Shown: piece by piece, positions 19,355 through 29,551 of the stretch
Position numbering within the stretch: position 1 is the stretch's first letter
Layout of the letters: every line of letters begins with the position of its first letter
Origin: Candidatus Stackebrandtia excrementipullorum
GTDB taxonomy: Bacteria; Actinomycetota; Actinomycetes; Mycobacteriales; Micromonosporaceae
Assembly (NCBI GenBank): GCA_019113825.1
Contig: DXGR01000080.1
Location: 28,292 to 92,291 of the forward strand
Length of the DNA stretch: 64,000 nt
Direction: 5' to 3'
Notes under the pieces: generated by a model
The model's input: the letters and a program-made list of their open reading frames with translations, nothing else
The model's database searches: none
What the model was told of the DNA's origin: nothing
Position numbers and translations under genes: made by a program

Positions 19355-20541
19355 GCACGGCCACCATCGAGCGTCGAGGCCTGCGCCCACGGCGCGACTC
19401 GCTTCCACACCTGGTCAAACCAGGGCTCTTTTATCCGGGCATAGTCGGCGACGTCGTGTGCCCTAGCTGCGATGTCCCGTTTAACGGCGGTGTACTGGTC
19501 ACGCTCGTGCGGGTGCGCCCGCAAAAAATCGCGCATGGCGGTCGCAAAATACGCGCCCTGTGACCCCTCACGGCGCACGTGTATATGGGAGCGGTCGGCC
19601 GGGTCCACGCCGACGTGCATCCTTTTCTCCCAATCACGGCGGTCGGGAGCGAACGGTTTGGGGGTATCGTGGCGAATCGGTATCAATGGAAAACCGGCGG
19701 CCGTCAACCGCTCGGCGAATCCGTCCGCCACCGCCAGGTCCGTCACCGTCATCTGGACATCGATGACGTCCTTCGCCGCCTGCCCCGGAACCGAAGTCGA
19801 TCCTATGTGCTCAATACGTTGAACGTCGTCGCCAAGTAGATACCGAAGCCTCGCGGCCAAGCGATCGAACCTACGCGGCCATTCCGGGTCGTATTCGACC
19901 ACCTCGACCGGCCCCGGCAACCCGACCACCTCGCCGCGTCGCTTCCGTGCCTCGAACACGAGTAGGCGGTCGTGCCACAACCTCGACACCGTCGATTCGG
20001 TGTCTGCCAGATCACCGGAATTGTCGATCACGATATCGGCGATCTTGAGCCTTGTCTCCTCAGCCGCCTGAGCCCGGATACGGGCGGTCGCGGCCTCACG
20101 TTCCACTCCCCTGTCGGCCAGCCGCTGAAGACGCGTCTCCATGTCCGCTGTCACCACCACGACCACATCGAACGTCGACGCCAATCCAACCTCCGCCAGC
20201 AGAGGCACGTCTTGGACCACGATCGCGTCCGCCGGAGCAGCCTCGGTCAACTCGCGGGCTCGCGCGCGCACCCGGGGGTGGATGATCGCCTCCAGGCGCG
20301 ATCGTGCCTCGGCGTCTCCGAATACCAGCCGGGCGATCGCAGCTCGGTCCAATGCACCGTCGGCGCCCACCGCTTCACTCCCGAAGGCAGCGACAATGGC
20401 AGCGATACCGTCGGTGCCGGGCGCCACAACGTCCCTAGCCAACGTGTCGGAATCGATGATCACAGCGCCGTTCTGCGCCAGAAAACGGGCAACGGTACTT
20501 TTCCCCGCTCCCATGCCACCGGTCAGTCCCACATTCAACAC
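19351..20541 (-). CDS. coaE: dephospho-CoA kinase fused to GrpB/UPF0157 domain
   Basis: MLNVGLTGGMGAGKSTVARFLAQNGA...DSDTLARDVV (CoaE), then VEVVEYDPEWPRRFDRLAARLRYLLGDDVQRIEHIGSTSVPGQAAKDVIDVQMTV (GrpB). Confidence 0.95.
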   Translation of the reverse strand: MLNVGLTGGMGAGKSTVARFLAQNGAVIIDSDTLARDVVAPGTDGIAAIVAAFGSEAVGADGALDRAAIARLVFGDAEARSRLEAIIHPRVRARARELTEAAPADAIVVQDVPLLAEVGLASTFDVVVVVTADMETRLQRLADRGVEREAATARIRAQAAEETRLKIADIVIDNSGDLADTESTVSRLWHDRLLVFEARKRRGEVVGLPGPVEVVEYDPEWPRRFDRLAARLRYLLGDDVQRIEHIGSTSVPGQAAKDVIDVQMTVTDLAVADGFAERLTAAGFPLIPIRHDTPKPFAPDRRDWEKRMHVGVDPADRSHIHVRREGSQGAYFATAMRDFLRAHPHERDQYTAVKRDIAARAHDVADYARIKEPWFDQVWKRVAPWAQASTLDGGRA

Positions 20542-20715
20542 GAGCCGATTGTCTCATTCGGTCCGCAGTAGTCGAGTGGACCGTTGGGCAAGCAACGAGC
20601 CCACCCGGGTATCGCAGCCGAGTGGGCTCTTGCCAACTGTTGTGCCGGTGTTGAAGGCGCCCCGTTCAAACACCGGATTCAGCCTATACCTGCTGATCAG
20701 CGGCTTTTACACGGG

Positions 20716-20751
20716 GCCGGGGGCGGCCGGATAATTCCGACCGCCCCCGGC
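20716..20751 (-). terminator. rpsA downstream terminator-like hairpin
   Basis: gccgggggcggccgg-ataatt-ccgaccgcccccggc: 15-bp stem immediately downstream of rpsA. Confidence 0.65.
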
Positions 20752-20761
20752 TCAGGTATTT

Positions 20762-22270
20762 CTAGCTACCGGCCAGCTTCTCGCGCAGTGCTGCGAGAGC
20801 CTCGTCGGTGGCCAAGGTCCCCGAGGGGCCCTGGTCGGGCTGCGAAGCCGTCTGAGTCTGCTTCTTCTTCTCAGTCGGCTTGCGCTCGCTCTGGGCGCTC
20901 TCGCCGCCGTCTGCCGGCGGTTCACCGATAACCCGCTCGGCGATCTGGCGACCGTGCTCTTCCCAGCGGGAGCGAGCGTCGGCGTACTGACGCTCCCATT
21001 CCTCGCGAGCCGCGTCGTAGCCGTCCAGCCACTCGCCGGTCTCGGAGTCGAAGCCCTCCGGGTAGATGTAGTTGCCCTGGTCGTCGTACTGAGCGGCCAT
21101 ACCGTACAGCGTCGGGTCGAACGCTTCCTCGTTCTCCACGTACGCTTCGTTGGCCTGCTTCAGCGACAACGAAATCCGCCGCCGGTCCAGGTCGATGTCG
21201 ATGACCTTGACCATCACGTCGCTGCCGACCTCGACGACCTGCTCGGGCACCTCAACGTGGCGCTCGGCCAGCTCGGAGATGTGGACCAGGCCTTCGATGC
21301 CGTCTTCCACGCGAACGAATGCACCGAACGGAACCAGCTTGGTGACCTTGCCGGGCACGATCTGGCCGATGGCGTGAGTACGCGCAAACTGACGCCACGG
21401 GTCTTCCTGGGTCGCCTTCAGCGACAAGGAAACGCGTTCGCGCTCCATGTCGACCTCAAGCACCTCGACCTCGACCTCTTTGCCGACCTCGACGACTTCG
21501 CCCGGGTGGTCGATGTGCTTCCAGGACAGCTCCGACACGTGCACCAGGCCGTCCACGCCGCCCAGGTCGACGAACGCACCGAAGTTGACGATCGAGGACA
21601 CGACGCCCTTGCGGACCTGCCCCTTCGCCAGCTTGTTGAGGAACTCGGTACGAACCTCGGACTGCGTCTGCTCCAGCCAAGAACGACGGGACAGAACCAC
21701 GTTATTACGGTTCTTGTCCAGCTCGATGATCTTGGCTTCCAGCTCCCGGCCGACATAAGGCTGGAGGTCACGAACCCTGCGCATCTCGACCAGCGACGCG
21801 GGAAGGAACCCACGCAGGCCGATGTCGAGGATCAGGCCGCCCTTGACCACCTCGATGACGGAGCCGCGCACGACACCGTCTTCTTCCTTGACCTTCTCGA
21901 TCGTGCCCCATGCGCGCTCGTACTGAGCACGCTTCTTCGACAAGATCAGGCGGCCTTCTTTGTCCTCCTTTTGAAGGACCAGCGCCTCAACGTGGTCACC
22001 GGTGGATACGACTTCCGCCGGGTCTACGTCGTGCTTAATTGACAATTCGCGGGAGGGGATCACACCCTCGGTCTTGTAGCCGATGTCGAGCAGGACCTCG
22101 TCCCGGTCGACTTTGACTACGGTGCCTTCAACGATGTCGCCGTCGTTGAAGTACTTGATGGTCTCGTCGATCGCGGCGAGGAGGGCTTCCTCACTACCAA
22201 GGTCGTCGACGGCGACCTGGGGGCCGTTTTCGGCGGCGGTGCTCGAGGTGGCCTCGATGCTGCTCGTCAT
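20762..22270 (-). CDS. rpsA: 30S ribosomal protein S1
   Basis: Four S1 repeats (GVIPSRELSIKHDVDPAE; GFLPASLVEMRRV; GAFVDLGGVDGLVHVSELSW; GAFVRVEDGIEGLVHISELAERHVE). Start at MTSSIEATSS. Confidence 0.96.
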   Translation of the reverse strand: MTSSIEATSSTAAENGPQVAVDDLGSEEALLAAIDETIKYFNDGDIVEGTVVKVDRDEVLLDIGYKTEGVIPSRELSIKHDVDPAEVVSTGDHVEALVLQKEDKEGRLILSKKRAQYERAWGTIEKVKEEDGVVRGSVIEVVKGGLILDIGLRGFLPASLVEMRRVRDLQPYVGRELEAKIIELDKNRNNVVLSRRSWLEQTQSEVRTEFLNKLAKGQVRKGVVSSIVNFGAFVDLGGVDGLVHVSELSWKHIDHPGEVVEVGKEVEVEVLEVDMERERVSLSLKATQEDPWRQFARTHAIGQIVPGKVTKLVPFGAFVRVEDGIEGLVHISELAERHVEVPEQVVEVGSDVMVKVIDIDLDRRRISLSLKQANEAYVENEEAFDPTLYGMAAQYDDQGNYIYPEGFDSETGEWLDGYDAAREEWERQYADARSRWEEHGRQIAERVIGEPPADGGESAQSERKPTEKKKQTQTASQPDQGPSGTLATDEALAALREKLAGS

Positions 22271-22504
22271 GTGGGTTGGTGCTCCGGTTACTGGTGGTCT
22301 CTCGTTGCCTGTGTGCGGGGCCGTCACCTGAAAACACGTCAGATGGTGTAGACCTACTCCATGCCGAGGCCACCGGCTCCCACGATCGCACCCACCAGCC
22401 TACCGTGTCTTCACGTACCACACGCACTCGCACCCGGTCTCAACCCGATCCGTATTGCGCGCGTCACCTGGCGGTCATCACCGGCAGATGATTCAAGTTC
22501 ACTC

Positions 22505-25201
22505 TTAGTGAGCTGCGGCATCCCAATCACGCCCAAACCCGACCGATACATCCAACGGGACGGCAAGCTTGGCAGCCGCCGACATCCGGTCTCGCACAAG
22601 GATCTCCACTGCTTCCTCCTCCCCGGCGGCAACCTCGAGCACGAGTTCGTCGTGCACCTGCAGCAACAGGCGAGAGCGGTGACCGGCCTCCTGCAACGCC
22701 TCCTCAACCCGCAACATCGCGATTTTTACGATGTCGGCCGCGCTGCCCTGTATCGGCGCGTTCAACGCCGCACGTTCGGCCATCTCACGCCGCTGACGAT
22801 TGTCGCTGGACAGATCGGGCAGATAGCGGCGTCGCCCGAACATCGTCTCGGTGTAGCCGCGACGGCGCGCCTCGTCGACCACGGAGCGCAGATAGTCGCG
22901 CACGCCACCGAACCTGTCGAAGTATTCGGTCATCAAGCCGCGGGCCTCCTCCGGCGTGATGCCCAACTGTTGGGACAGGCCATATGCGGACAGTCCGTAC
23001 GCCAACCCATACGACATTGCCTTGATTCGTCGTCGCTGTTCGGCATCCACGGCTGCCGCCTCGACGCCGAACACCCTGGACGCCACAGTGGTGTGAAGGT
23101 CCTCACCGGAATTGAAGGCGCCGATCAGGCCGTCGTCGGCAGACAGGTGCGCCATGATCCGCATTTCGATCTGGCTGTAGTCACACGTCATGAGCGACGC
23201 GTGGTCTCCGGAGACGACGAACCCCTTACGGATACGACGCCCCGCTTCGGTGCGTACCGGAATGTTCTGGAGGTTGGGATCCGAGGACGACAGTCGCCCT
23301 GTGGCGGCAACCGTTTGATGAAACGTGGTGTGAATGCGGCCGTCATCGGCAACGGCGGCCAACAGTCCGTCGACGGTCTGTTTGAGTTTTTCCACATCTC
23401 GGTGACGGAGAATCGCTTCCAGGACCGGGTGTTGCGTCTTGGCGTACAGGCTCGCCAACGCCTCTGCGTCGGTGGTGTATCCGGTTTTGGTCCGCTTCGT
23501 CTTCGGCATTTCCAACTGATCGAACAGGATCTCCTGCAGCTGTTTGGGTGACCGCAGATTGAACTGCCTGTCGACCGCGGTGTGGGCCGCTTCCACGGCC
23601 TCTGCGGCTTGACGCGCAAACGAATCCGCCAGATCACGTAGGTGCTCGACATCGGCACCGATCCCCTTTATCTCCATGTCGGCGAGAACCGTCAGCACGG
23701 GGAGCTCCATGTCGCTCAAGAGGTCCGCGACGCCGTGGGAGTGCAGCTGGTCGATCAACGCGGTCGCCAGGTCGCGCACGGCCGTTGCGCGTCGCGCCAA
23801 ACGCGCCGCCGCGCGCGGCCCGTCGTCCTCCAGACCGGCCAACGTGGGCTGAACGTCGTCGGTTTCCGCCGATTCCAACCGCCGTCCGAGGTACCTCTCC
23901 GTCAGAAGCTCCAAACCATACGAACGCATATCGGGACGGATGAGATAGGCGGCCAACGCCGTGTCACACACCAACCCCGCCAAGCGCCATCCCATGTTCG
24001 GTGCCGCCCACAGGAGACGTTTGGCCTCGTGGGTAACCTTGTGGACATCGGGGTCGGCCAACCAGGCCAACCAAGCCCGTTCGTCTTCCGGATCGAATCG
24101 GGCGGGGTCGCACCATACCTCTTCGCCGGGCGCGGCCAGAGCGATCGCCTCCACGTTTCCGGTGCCGTGAGAAAATCGGCCCTCGACGACGAGCCCGACG
24201 GGCTCGGAACGGTCCAACCCCGCCAGCCACGTCGAGAGCCCTCCCGGCTCCAGCATTGTCAACCGAGCCTCCACCGGGGGCGGCCCCACGGGTTCGATCG
24301 CTTCACCGATTCGGCGATCGCCGAGTTGAGCACGGAGTCGGTCCTGAAGTGTCACGAACTCCAACGCCTCGAACAGCTCCGCCGTCGACGCGGCGTCCCA
24401 TCCCTCCCATCGCAGACCTCCGACCTCTGTGGGCAAGACCAGGTCGGTGACCAGCCGGTTGATCTGGGCGTTACGAAGTACATCGGACAGGTGGGCTCGA
24501 AGGTTTTCACCGGCCTTGCCCTTGATTTTGTCCGCCGCAGCCACCACACCGTCCAGGCCCTCGTAGGCGGCAATCCACTTTGCCGCCGTCTTGGGTCCGA
24601 CGCCGGGGACACCCGGGAGGTTGTCACTCTTCTCCCCCACCAACGCGGCGAGATCACGGTAACGGCCGGGAGGCACACCATATTTCTCTTCGACCGCCGC
24701 CGGTGTCATGCGTTTCAACTCGGAGACGCCCTTGACCGGGTACAAGACGGTCACGTCGTCGGTCACCAGTTGAAACGCGTCACGGTCGCCCGAACAGATC
24801 AAAGTTTCGAATCCGGCGTGGCCGGCCTGCGTCGCAAGCGTGGCCAGAATGTCGTCGGCCTCGTATCCCTCCAGTGTCAGCCAGTGGACACCCACCGCGT
24901 CCAACACCTGTTGAATCAGCGGTATCTGCGACTTGAACTCGTCGGGAGTGGCCTGTCGCCCATCCTTGTATTCGGGATACTGCTCAGTTCGGAAGGACTT
25001 GCGCGACACGTCGAAGGCGACCGCGACGTGGGTCGGCACCTCGTCTCGAAGCACGTTGATCAGCATCGAGGTGAACCCGTACGCCGCGTTCGTCGTCTGT
25101 CCCGTCGTGGTGGAGAAGTTCTCCGCGGGCAATGCGAAGAAGGCTCTGTAGGCCATCGAGTGGCCGTCGATCAGCAGCAGACGGGGAGGATTCTGTGTCA
25201 C
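22505..25201 (-). CDS. polA: DNA polymerase I
   Basis: 5' nuclease domain (LLLIDGHSMAYRAFFALP), polymerase motifs DYSQIEMRIMAHLS, RRRIKAMSYGLAYGLSAYGLSQQL, QVHDELVLEV. Confidence 0.97.
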   Translation of the reverse strand: MTQNPPRLLLIDGHSMAYRAFFALPAENFSTTTGQTTNAAYGFTSMLINVLRDEVPTHVAVAFDVSRKSFRTEQYPEYKDGRQATPDEFKSQIPLIQQVLDAVGVHWLTLEGYEADDILATLATQAGHAGFETLICSGDRDAFQLVTDDVTVLYPVKGVSELKRMTPAAVEEKYGVPPGRYRDLAALVGEKSDNLPGVPGVGPKTAAKWIAAYEGLDGVVAAADKIKGKAGENLRAHLSDVLRNAQINRLVTDLVLPTEVGGLRWEGWDAASTAELFEALEFVTLQDRLRAQLGDRRIGEAIEPVGPPPVEARLTMLEPGGLSTWLAGLDRSEPVGLVVEGRFSHGTGNVEAIALAAPGEEVWCDPARFDPEDERAWLAWLADPDVHKVTHEAKRLLWAAPNMGWRLAGLVCDTALAAYLIRPDMRSYGLELLTERYLGRRLESAETDDVQPTLAGLEDDGPRAAARLARRATAVRDLATALIDQLHSHGVADLLSDMELPVLTVLADMEIKGIGADVEHLRDLADSFARQAAEAVEAAHTAVDRQFNLRSPKQLQEILFDQLEMPKTKRTKTGYTTDAEALASLYAKTQHPVLEAILRHRDVEKLKQTVDGLLAAVADDGRIHTTFHQTVAATGRLSSSDPNLQNIPVRTEAGRRIRKGFVVSGDHASLMTCDYSQIEMRIMAHLSADDGLIGAFNSGEDLHTTVASRVFGVEAAAVDAEQRRRIKAMSYGLAYGLSAYGLSQQLGITPEEARGLMTEYFDRFGGVRDYLRSVVDEARRRGYTETMFGRRRYLPDLSSDNRQRREMAERAALNAPIQGSAADIVKIAMLRVEEALQEAGHRSRLLLQVHDELVLEVAAGEEEAVEILVRDRMSAAAKLAVPLDVSVGFGRDWDAAAH

Positions 25202-25410
25202 GGGATCAGACTTTATCGGTCACGACCGACACCATCGATGGCGACGCCGACAGCATCATCACAACTACATAACTCTATGCGTAAATCAGGGTGGCGCGGT
25301 GGTCTCAGGACACCGACTCGTATTAGGTTGTCATCCACGTCACAATGTGACCGCGCGCGTTGATCTTCGCGCGTTTTGCCTGACTAACGCGACCTCAAGG
25401 AGACCACTCA

Positions 25411-26661
25411 ATGACTCGCTCACGCTTCGCCTGGCGCGGCATCGCAGTCGCCGCCGCAGCGTCGCTCGCGTTGACCGCCTGCGGTGGCAGCAACGGGGAC
25501 AACGGCAACGGCGACGAGGTACCCGAAGGCGACGGTGTCCTACGAATCGGCACCATCCTGCCCCAGACCGGAACCCTTGCCTTCCTTGGTCCTCCCGAAT
25601 TCGCCGGCGTCGATCTCGCCGCTCAGGAAATCAACGAAGCCGGCGGTGTCCTTGGTAATGATGTGGTGATCAGCCACAAGGACTCCGGTGACACCTCCAC
25701 CGACGTCGCCAACCAGTCGGCGGACGCGCACATCAGTGAGGGTGCCGACGTCATCATCGGTGCAGCCTCCTCGGCGGTGTCGTTCAACATCATGGCCAAG
25801 CTCAACTCCAACGAGATCATCCAGATTTCTCCGGCGAACACCTCGCCCGCTTTCACCACAGACCCGGATGCGGCGTACTACTACCGCACCGCTCCCTCGG
25901 ACGTGATTCAAGGCCGCGTGCTCGCCGACGAGATCATCGCCGACGGCCACTCCAGTGTCGCCATTCTTGCGTTGCAGGACTCCTACGGCACGGGCCTTGC
26001 CGACGAGGTTGAGAAAAACATCGAAGGCGCCGGCGGCGAGGTCGTCATGAAGCAGATCTACGACCCGCAGGCAGCCGAGTTCAGTGCCGAGGTCGGTGAA
26101 GTCGGCGCCTCCGACGCGGATGCGCTCGTGCTCATCACCTTTGAAGAACTGACCAACCTGGGACCTCAGTTGTCCGAGGCCGGTTATGGGCCGTCCGAAC
26201 TGGGCTGGTACCTCGTGGACGGCAACCTGTCCAACTACGGCGACAGTCTTCCGGAGGGCATGCTGGAAGAAGCCAAGGGAACCAAACCCGCCGTCGACAC
26301 CGGCGACGACTTCCAGGAACGCCTGCTCAAGATCAACCCGGAACTGGGCGACTTCACCTACGCGGCCGAGTCCTACGACGCCGCGATCATCGCCGCCCTG
26401 GCCGCCGAGGCTGCCGGTAGCGATCACCCCAACGCCATCAAGACCGAGATGGTCAATGTGACGAGGGACGGCGAGAAGTGCACGACCTTTGCCGACTGCA
26501 AGGCTCTCCTTGAGGACGGTGCCGACATCGACTACGACGGTGTCTCCGGCCCGATCGAATGGACCGAGGACGGCGACATCTCCGTGGGCAGCATCGGTGT
26601 CTACGAATACGGCGCCGACAACAACTACGAAGTCCTGGGTTACCGGGAAGGTTCGCTGTAA
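25411..26661 (+). CDS. branched-chain amino-acid ABC transporter substrate-binding lipoprotein
   Basis: Lipobox LTACGGSNG; LRIGTILPQTGTLAFLGPPEFAGVDLAAQEINEAGGVLG (Leu/Ile/Val-binding family). Confidence 0.92.
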   Translation: MTRSRFAWRGIAVAAAASLALTACGGSNGDNGNGDEVPEGDGVLRIGTILPQTGTLAFLGPPEFAGVDLAAQEINEAGGVLGNDVVISHKDSGDTSTDVANQSADAHISEGADVIIGAASSAVSFNIMAKLNSNEIIQISPANTSPAFTTDPDAAYYYRTAPSDVIQGRVLADEIIADGHSSVAILALQDSYGTGLADEVEKNIEGAGGEVVMKQIYDPQAAEFSAEVGEVGASDADALVLITFEELTNLGPQLSEAGYGPSELGWYLVDGNLSNYGDSLPEGMLEEAKGTKPAVDTGDDFQERLLKINPELGDFTYAAESYDAAIIAALAAEAAGSDHPNAIKTEMVNVTRDGEKCTTFADCKALLEDGADIDYDGVSGPIEWTEDGDISVGSIGVYEYGADNNYEVLGYREGSL

Positions 26662-26688
26662 CCCACGGGCCGATAAACCGTAAACACC

Positions 26689-26723
26689 GTGGCCCGACCG
26701 GCCCCCCTCGCCGGTCGGGCCAC
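26689..26723. terminator. terminator-like hairpin
   Basis: gtggcccgaccgg-cccccctcg-ccggtcgggccac: perfect 13-bp stem after the substrate-binding protein gene. Confidence 0.75.
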
Positions 26724-26755
26724 ATTTGTGTCCTCAGCGCTTCTCCGGCAACGAC

Positions 26756-26794
26756 AAACGCCTTGTACGGGAAGGTGTCCCGTACAAGGCGTTT
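26756..26794. terminator. second terminator-like hairpin, adjacent to livF stop
   Basis: aaacgccttgtacggga-aggtg-tcccgtacaaggcgttt: perfect 17-bp stem with A/T-rich ends on both strands. Confidence 0.8.
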
Positions 26795-26803
26795 GAAACG
26801 GAC

Positions 26804-27649
26804 TTACCTGGCCTTGGCCAACGTTCCCAGGTAGAGCTCGATCACCTTCGGGTCGTTGACGAGGTCGGCCCCCGAGGCCGTGTAGGCGTTACGTCCCTGG
26901 TCCAGGACATAACCGCGATCACAGATCTGCAGGCAACGGCGTGCGTTCTGCTCCACCATCACCACGGTCACTCCGGCGCTGTTGATTTGCTTCGTCTGGT
27001 AGAAGACCTCGTCCTGCATCATCGGGGACAACCCGGCCGACGGTTCGTCCAACAGCAGTACCGACGGATTCATCATCAGGGCGCGGGCCATAGCCACCAT
27101 CTGGCGTTCACCACCCGACAGAGAGCCCGCCCGTTGCTTGCGCTGCTTGGCCAACACGGGAAACAGGTCGGTTACGAATCCGAACCGTTCGGCGAACTTC
27201 TTGGGTTTCAGGTAGGTGCCCATCTCGAGGTTTTCCTCGATGGTCAGTTGCCCGAACACGTTGTTGGTCTGTGGGACGTACCCGACACCACGCGGAACCA
27301 GTGAATGGGCCTTGAGGTTCGTGATCTGTTCACCACGCAACCTGATCGCACCCTGACGAACACGGACCATACCGAACATCGACTTCAACAACGTCGACTT
27401 CCCGGCGCCGTTGGGACCGATGATCCCGATGAGCTCGCCTTCTTTCGCGTACAGGTCCGCGCCGTGCAGGATATCGACCTCCGGCGAGTAGCCTGCGTAG
27501 ATCTCATCGACGACCACGAGCGCGTCCTTGGACTGTTCCACGTGTTCGGAACGGTCGATCTGTTGGATGCCGGCGGTGTCGTCCTCCAGCTCGGCCTGCG
27601 TCAGCTCTTCCCCGGTGTCGTCAACCGGCGTCGACTTGTCATCGGTCAC
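26804..27649 (-). CDS. livF: branched-chain amino-acid ABC transporter ATP-binding protein (LivF-type)
   Basis: GPNGAGKSTLLKSMFGM, LSGGERQMVAMARALMMNPSVLLLDEPSAGLSP; acidic N-terminal extension. Confidence 0.92.
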   Translation of the reverse strand: MTDDKSTPVDDTGEELTQAELEDDTAGIQQIDRSEHVEQSKDALVVVDEIYAGYSPEVDILHGADLYAKEGELIGIIGPNGAGKSTLLKSMFGMVRVRQGAIRLRGEQITNLKAHSLVPRGVGYVPQTNNVFGQLTIEENLEMGTYLKPKKFAERFGFVTDLFPVLAKQRKQRAGSLSGGERQMVAMARALMMNPSVLLLDEPSAGLSPMMQDEVFYQTKQINSAGVTVVMVEQNARRCLQICDRGYVLDQGRNAYTASGADLVNDPKVIELYLGTLAKAR

Positions 27650-28542
27650 GACTCATCACCCTCGTTCGGAACATCGGAGGTTTCAGCACCGTCGTGGTGC
27701 TGTCCCAAGTAGGCGTCGATCACTGCAGAGTCGGCCATGACCGCAGAGGGCGGTCCTTCGGCGATGACGGCTCCCTGACCCATCACCACGACCCAGTCGC
27801 TGATGTCGTGCACCATGTCCATGTCGTGTTCGACGAACAGGACCGTCATGCCTTCTTCACGCAGTTCCTTGACGTGGCCCAGCAACGACTGCGTCAACGC
27901 AGGGTTGACGCCCGCCATCGGCTCGTCCAGCATCACCATCGACGGATTCGCCATCAACGCTCGGGCCATTTCGAGTAGCTTTCGTTGACCACCCGAAAGG
28001 CTTCCGGCGAAATCGCGGTATTTGGTGTCGAGCTTGAAGCGTTCGAGCAGTTCCATGGCACGCTCACGGTTAGCGTTTTCCTGTGATGCCCAGGCAAAGG
28101 GCATGAGGCTCTGCCAGAAGCTTTCACCCGCTTGACCGCCGGCACCCAACAGCATGTTGTCCAACACGGTCATCCGGGACAGTGCCTTTGTCAGCTGGAA
28201 CGTCCTGATCATGCCGCTTCGCGCCACTTGGTGGGCGCGACGTCCGGCGAGGGACCGCCCTTCAAACGACCACATACCGGTATCGGGCTTGTCGAACCCG
28301 GTCAACAGGTTGAAGAGAGTGGTCTTCCCGGCTCCGTTGGGACCGATAAGGGCGGTAATCGCTCCACGCTGGATCTCCAAGTGGTCGACGTTGACAGCCT
28401 TCAAACCACCAAACGACCGCGTTACCTTGTCGGCCACCAGGATCGAGTCCGCTTTCGCCGCACCGGGCACCGGGTCAACCGCCGCCAACGCCGCGGTCGC
28501 GCGCGCTTTCGCGGTCATGGTCGTCGTCTCGTCACCGGACAT
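27646..28542 (-). CDS. livG: branched-chain amino-acid ABC transporter ATP-binding protein (LivG-type)
   Basis: GPNGAGKTTLFNLLTGF, LSGGQRKLLEMARALMANPSMVMLDEPMAGVNP; stop overlaps the livF start. Confidence 0.92.
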   Translation of the reverse strand: MSGDETTTMTAKARATAALAAVDPVPGAAKADSILVADKVTRSFGGLKAVNVDHLEIQRGAITALIGPNGAGKTTLFNLLTGFDKPDTGMWSFEGRSLAGRRAHQVARSGMIRTFQLTKALSRMTVLDNMLLGAGGQAGESFWQSLMPFAWASQENANRERAMELLERFKLDTKYRDFAGSLSGGQRKLLEMARALMANPSMVMLDEPMAGVNPALTQSLLGHVKELREEGMTVLFVEHDMDMVHDISDWVVVMGQGAVIAEGPPSAVMADSAVIDAYLGQHHDGAETSDVPNEGDES

Positions 28543-29536
28543 CCAGGCTCAACTCCCTCTTGTCCCCAAGGATTCCCTGTGGACGGTAAATCAACAACAA
28601 GACCATTCCCACGCCCATGAAGACGTACACCAGCGGACCGGATTTCGTTGTCGCGAGGAGCCATGTCGGCAATACCTCGAGCGCCGAAAGGCCGTTGAGC
28701 ACACCGACCAGGAAGTTGTAGAGGAACCAGAAGATCATGGCGCCCAGGAGCGGGCCGAACAGGCGGGCGGCGCCGCCAAGGATCAACATCACATAGCAGT
28801 AGAACGTCAGTTCGGTTGAAAAGAGGTCCGGCTGCACGTTGTCTCGGCCAAGACCGAACACGAAACCACCGAGAGCACCGAAGAGGCCTCCCAGGACCAG
28901 CGCCTGCATCTTGAAGCTGAATACGTTCTTGCCCAGGCTGCGCACGGCGTCCTCGTCCTCGCGGATACCTTTCAGGACGCGCCCCCAAGGGCTACGCATG
29001 ACCATGAACATCAACAGGATGCACAGTACGACCAGACCCCACCCGACCGTCATGACCCACAGGTCCGATCTGGTGTATTGCACGATCCCCAGATCCAGTC
29101 TCCAACTGTGCGGGTAGGGGTTCATCGCCTCGAAATCGGTGGTGAAGGTGCCCACGGGACGGGTTCCGTCGGAACCACCCGTGTATTCGCTGAAGGTCGT
29201 CGAACGTGCCAGTCTTCGAATGATCTCGGCCGCCGCGATCGTCACAATGGCCAGATAATCGGCTCTGAGTCGCAGCGTCGGGATGCCCAGAAGCAGCGCC
29301 AGAAGTACCGCCCCGGCCAAGCCGATGACGATGCTCAACCAGAACGGCAGATTGAACGCCGCGACCGCAATCGCCATACCGTAGGCCGCGACCGCGGCGA
29401 AACCGGCCTGCCCAAAGTTCAGCAGGCCCGCATAACCAAAATGAACGTTCAAACCGATGGCGCAGATGGCGTATGCCAACATCGTCGGCCCGAAGGCCTG
29501 TTGCAGTGCGCTGGAAAGGATTTGCATAAATTCCAC
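28532..29536 (-). CDS. livM: branched-chain amino-acid ABC transporter permease (LivM-type)
   Basis: GLNVHFGYAGLLNFGQAGFAAVAAYG, TLRLRADYLAIVTIAAAEIIRR, GRVLKGIREDEDAVRSLGKNVFSFKMQALVLGG. Confidence 0.92.
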   Translation of the reverse strand: MEFMQILSSALQQAFGPTMLAYAICAIGLNVHFGYAGLLNFGQAGFAAVAAYGMAIAVAAFNLPFWLSIVIGLAGAVLLALLLGIPTLRLRADYLAIVTIAAAEIIRRLARSTTFSEYTGGSDGTRPVGTFTTDFEAMNPYPHSWRLDLGIVQYTRSDLWVMTVGWGLVVLCILLMFMVMRSPWGRVLKGIREDEDAVRSLGKNVFSFKMQALVLGGLFGALGGFVFGLGRDNVQPDLFSTELTFYCYVMLILGGAARLFGPLLGAMIFWFLYNFLVGVLNGLSALEVLPTWLLATTKSGPLVYVFMGVGMVLLLIYRPQGILGDKRELSLDVR

Positions 29537-29551
29537 GGCGATACTCCACCC

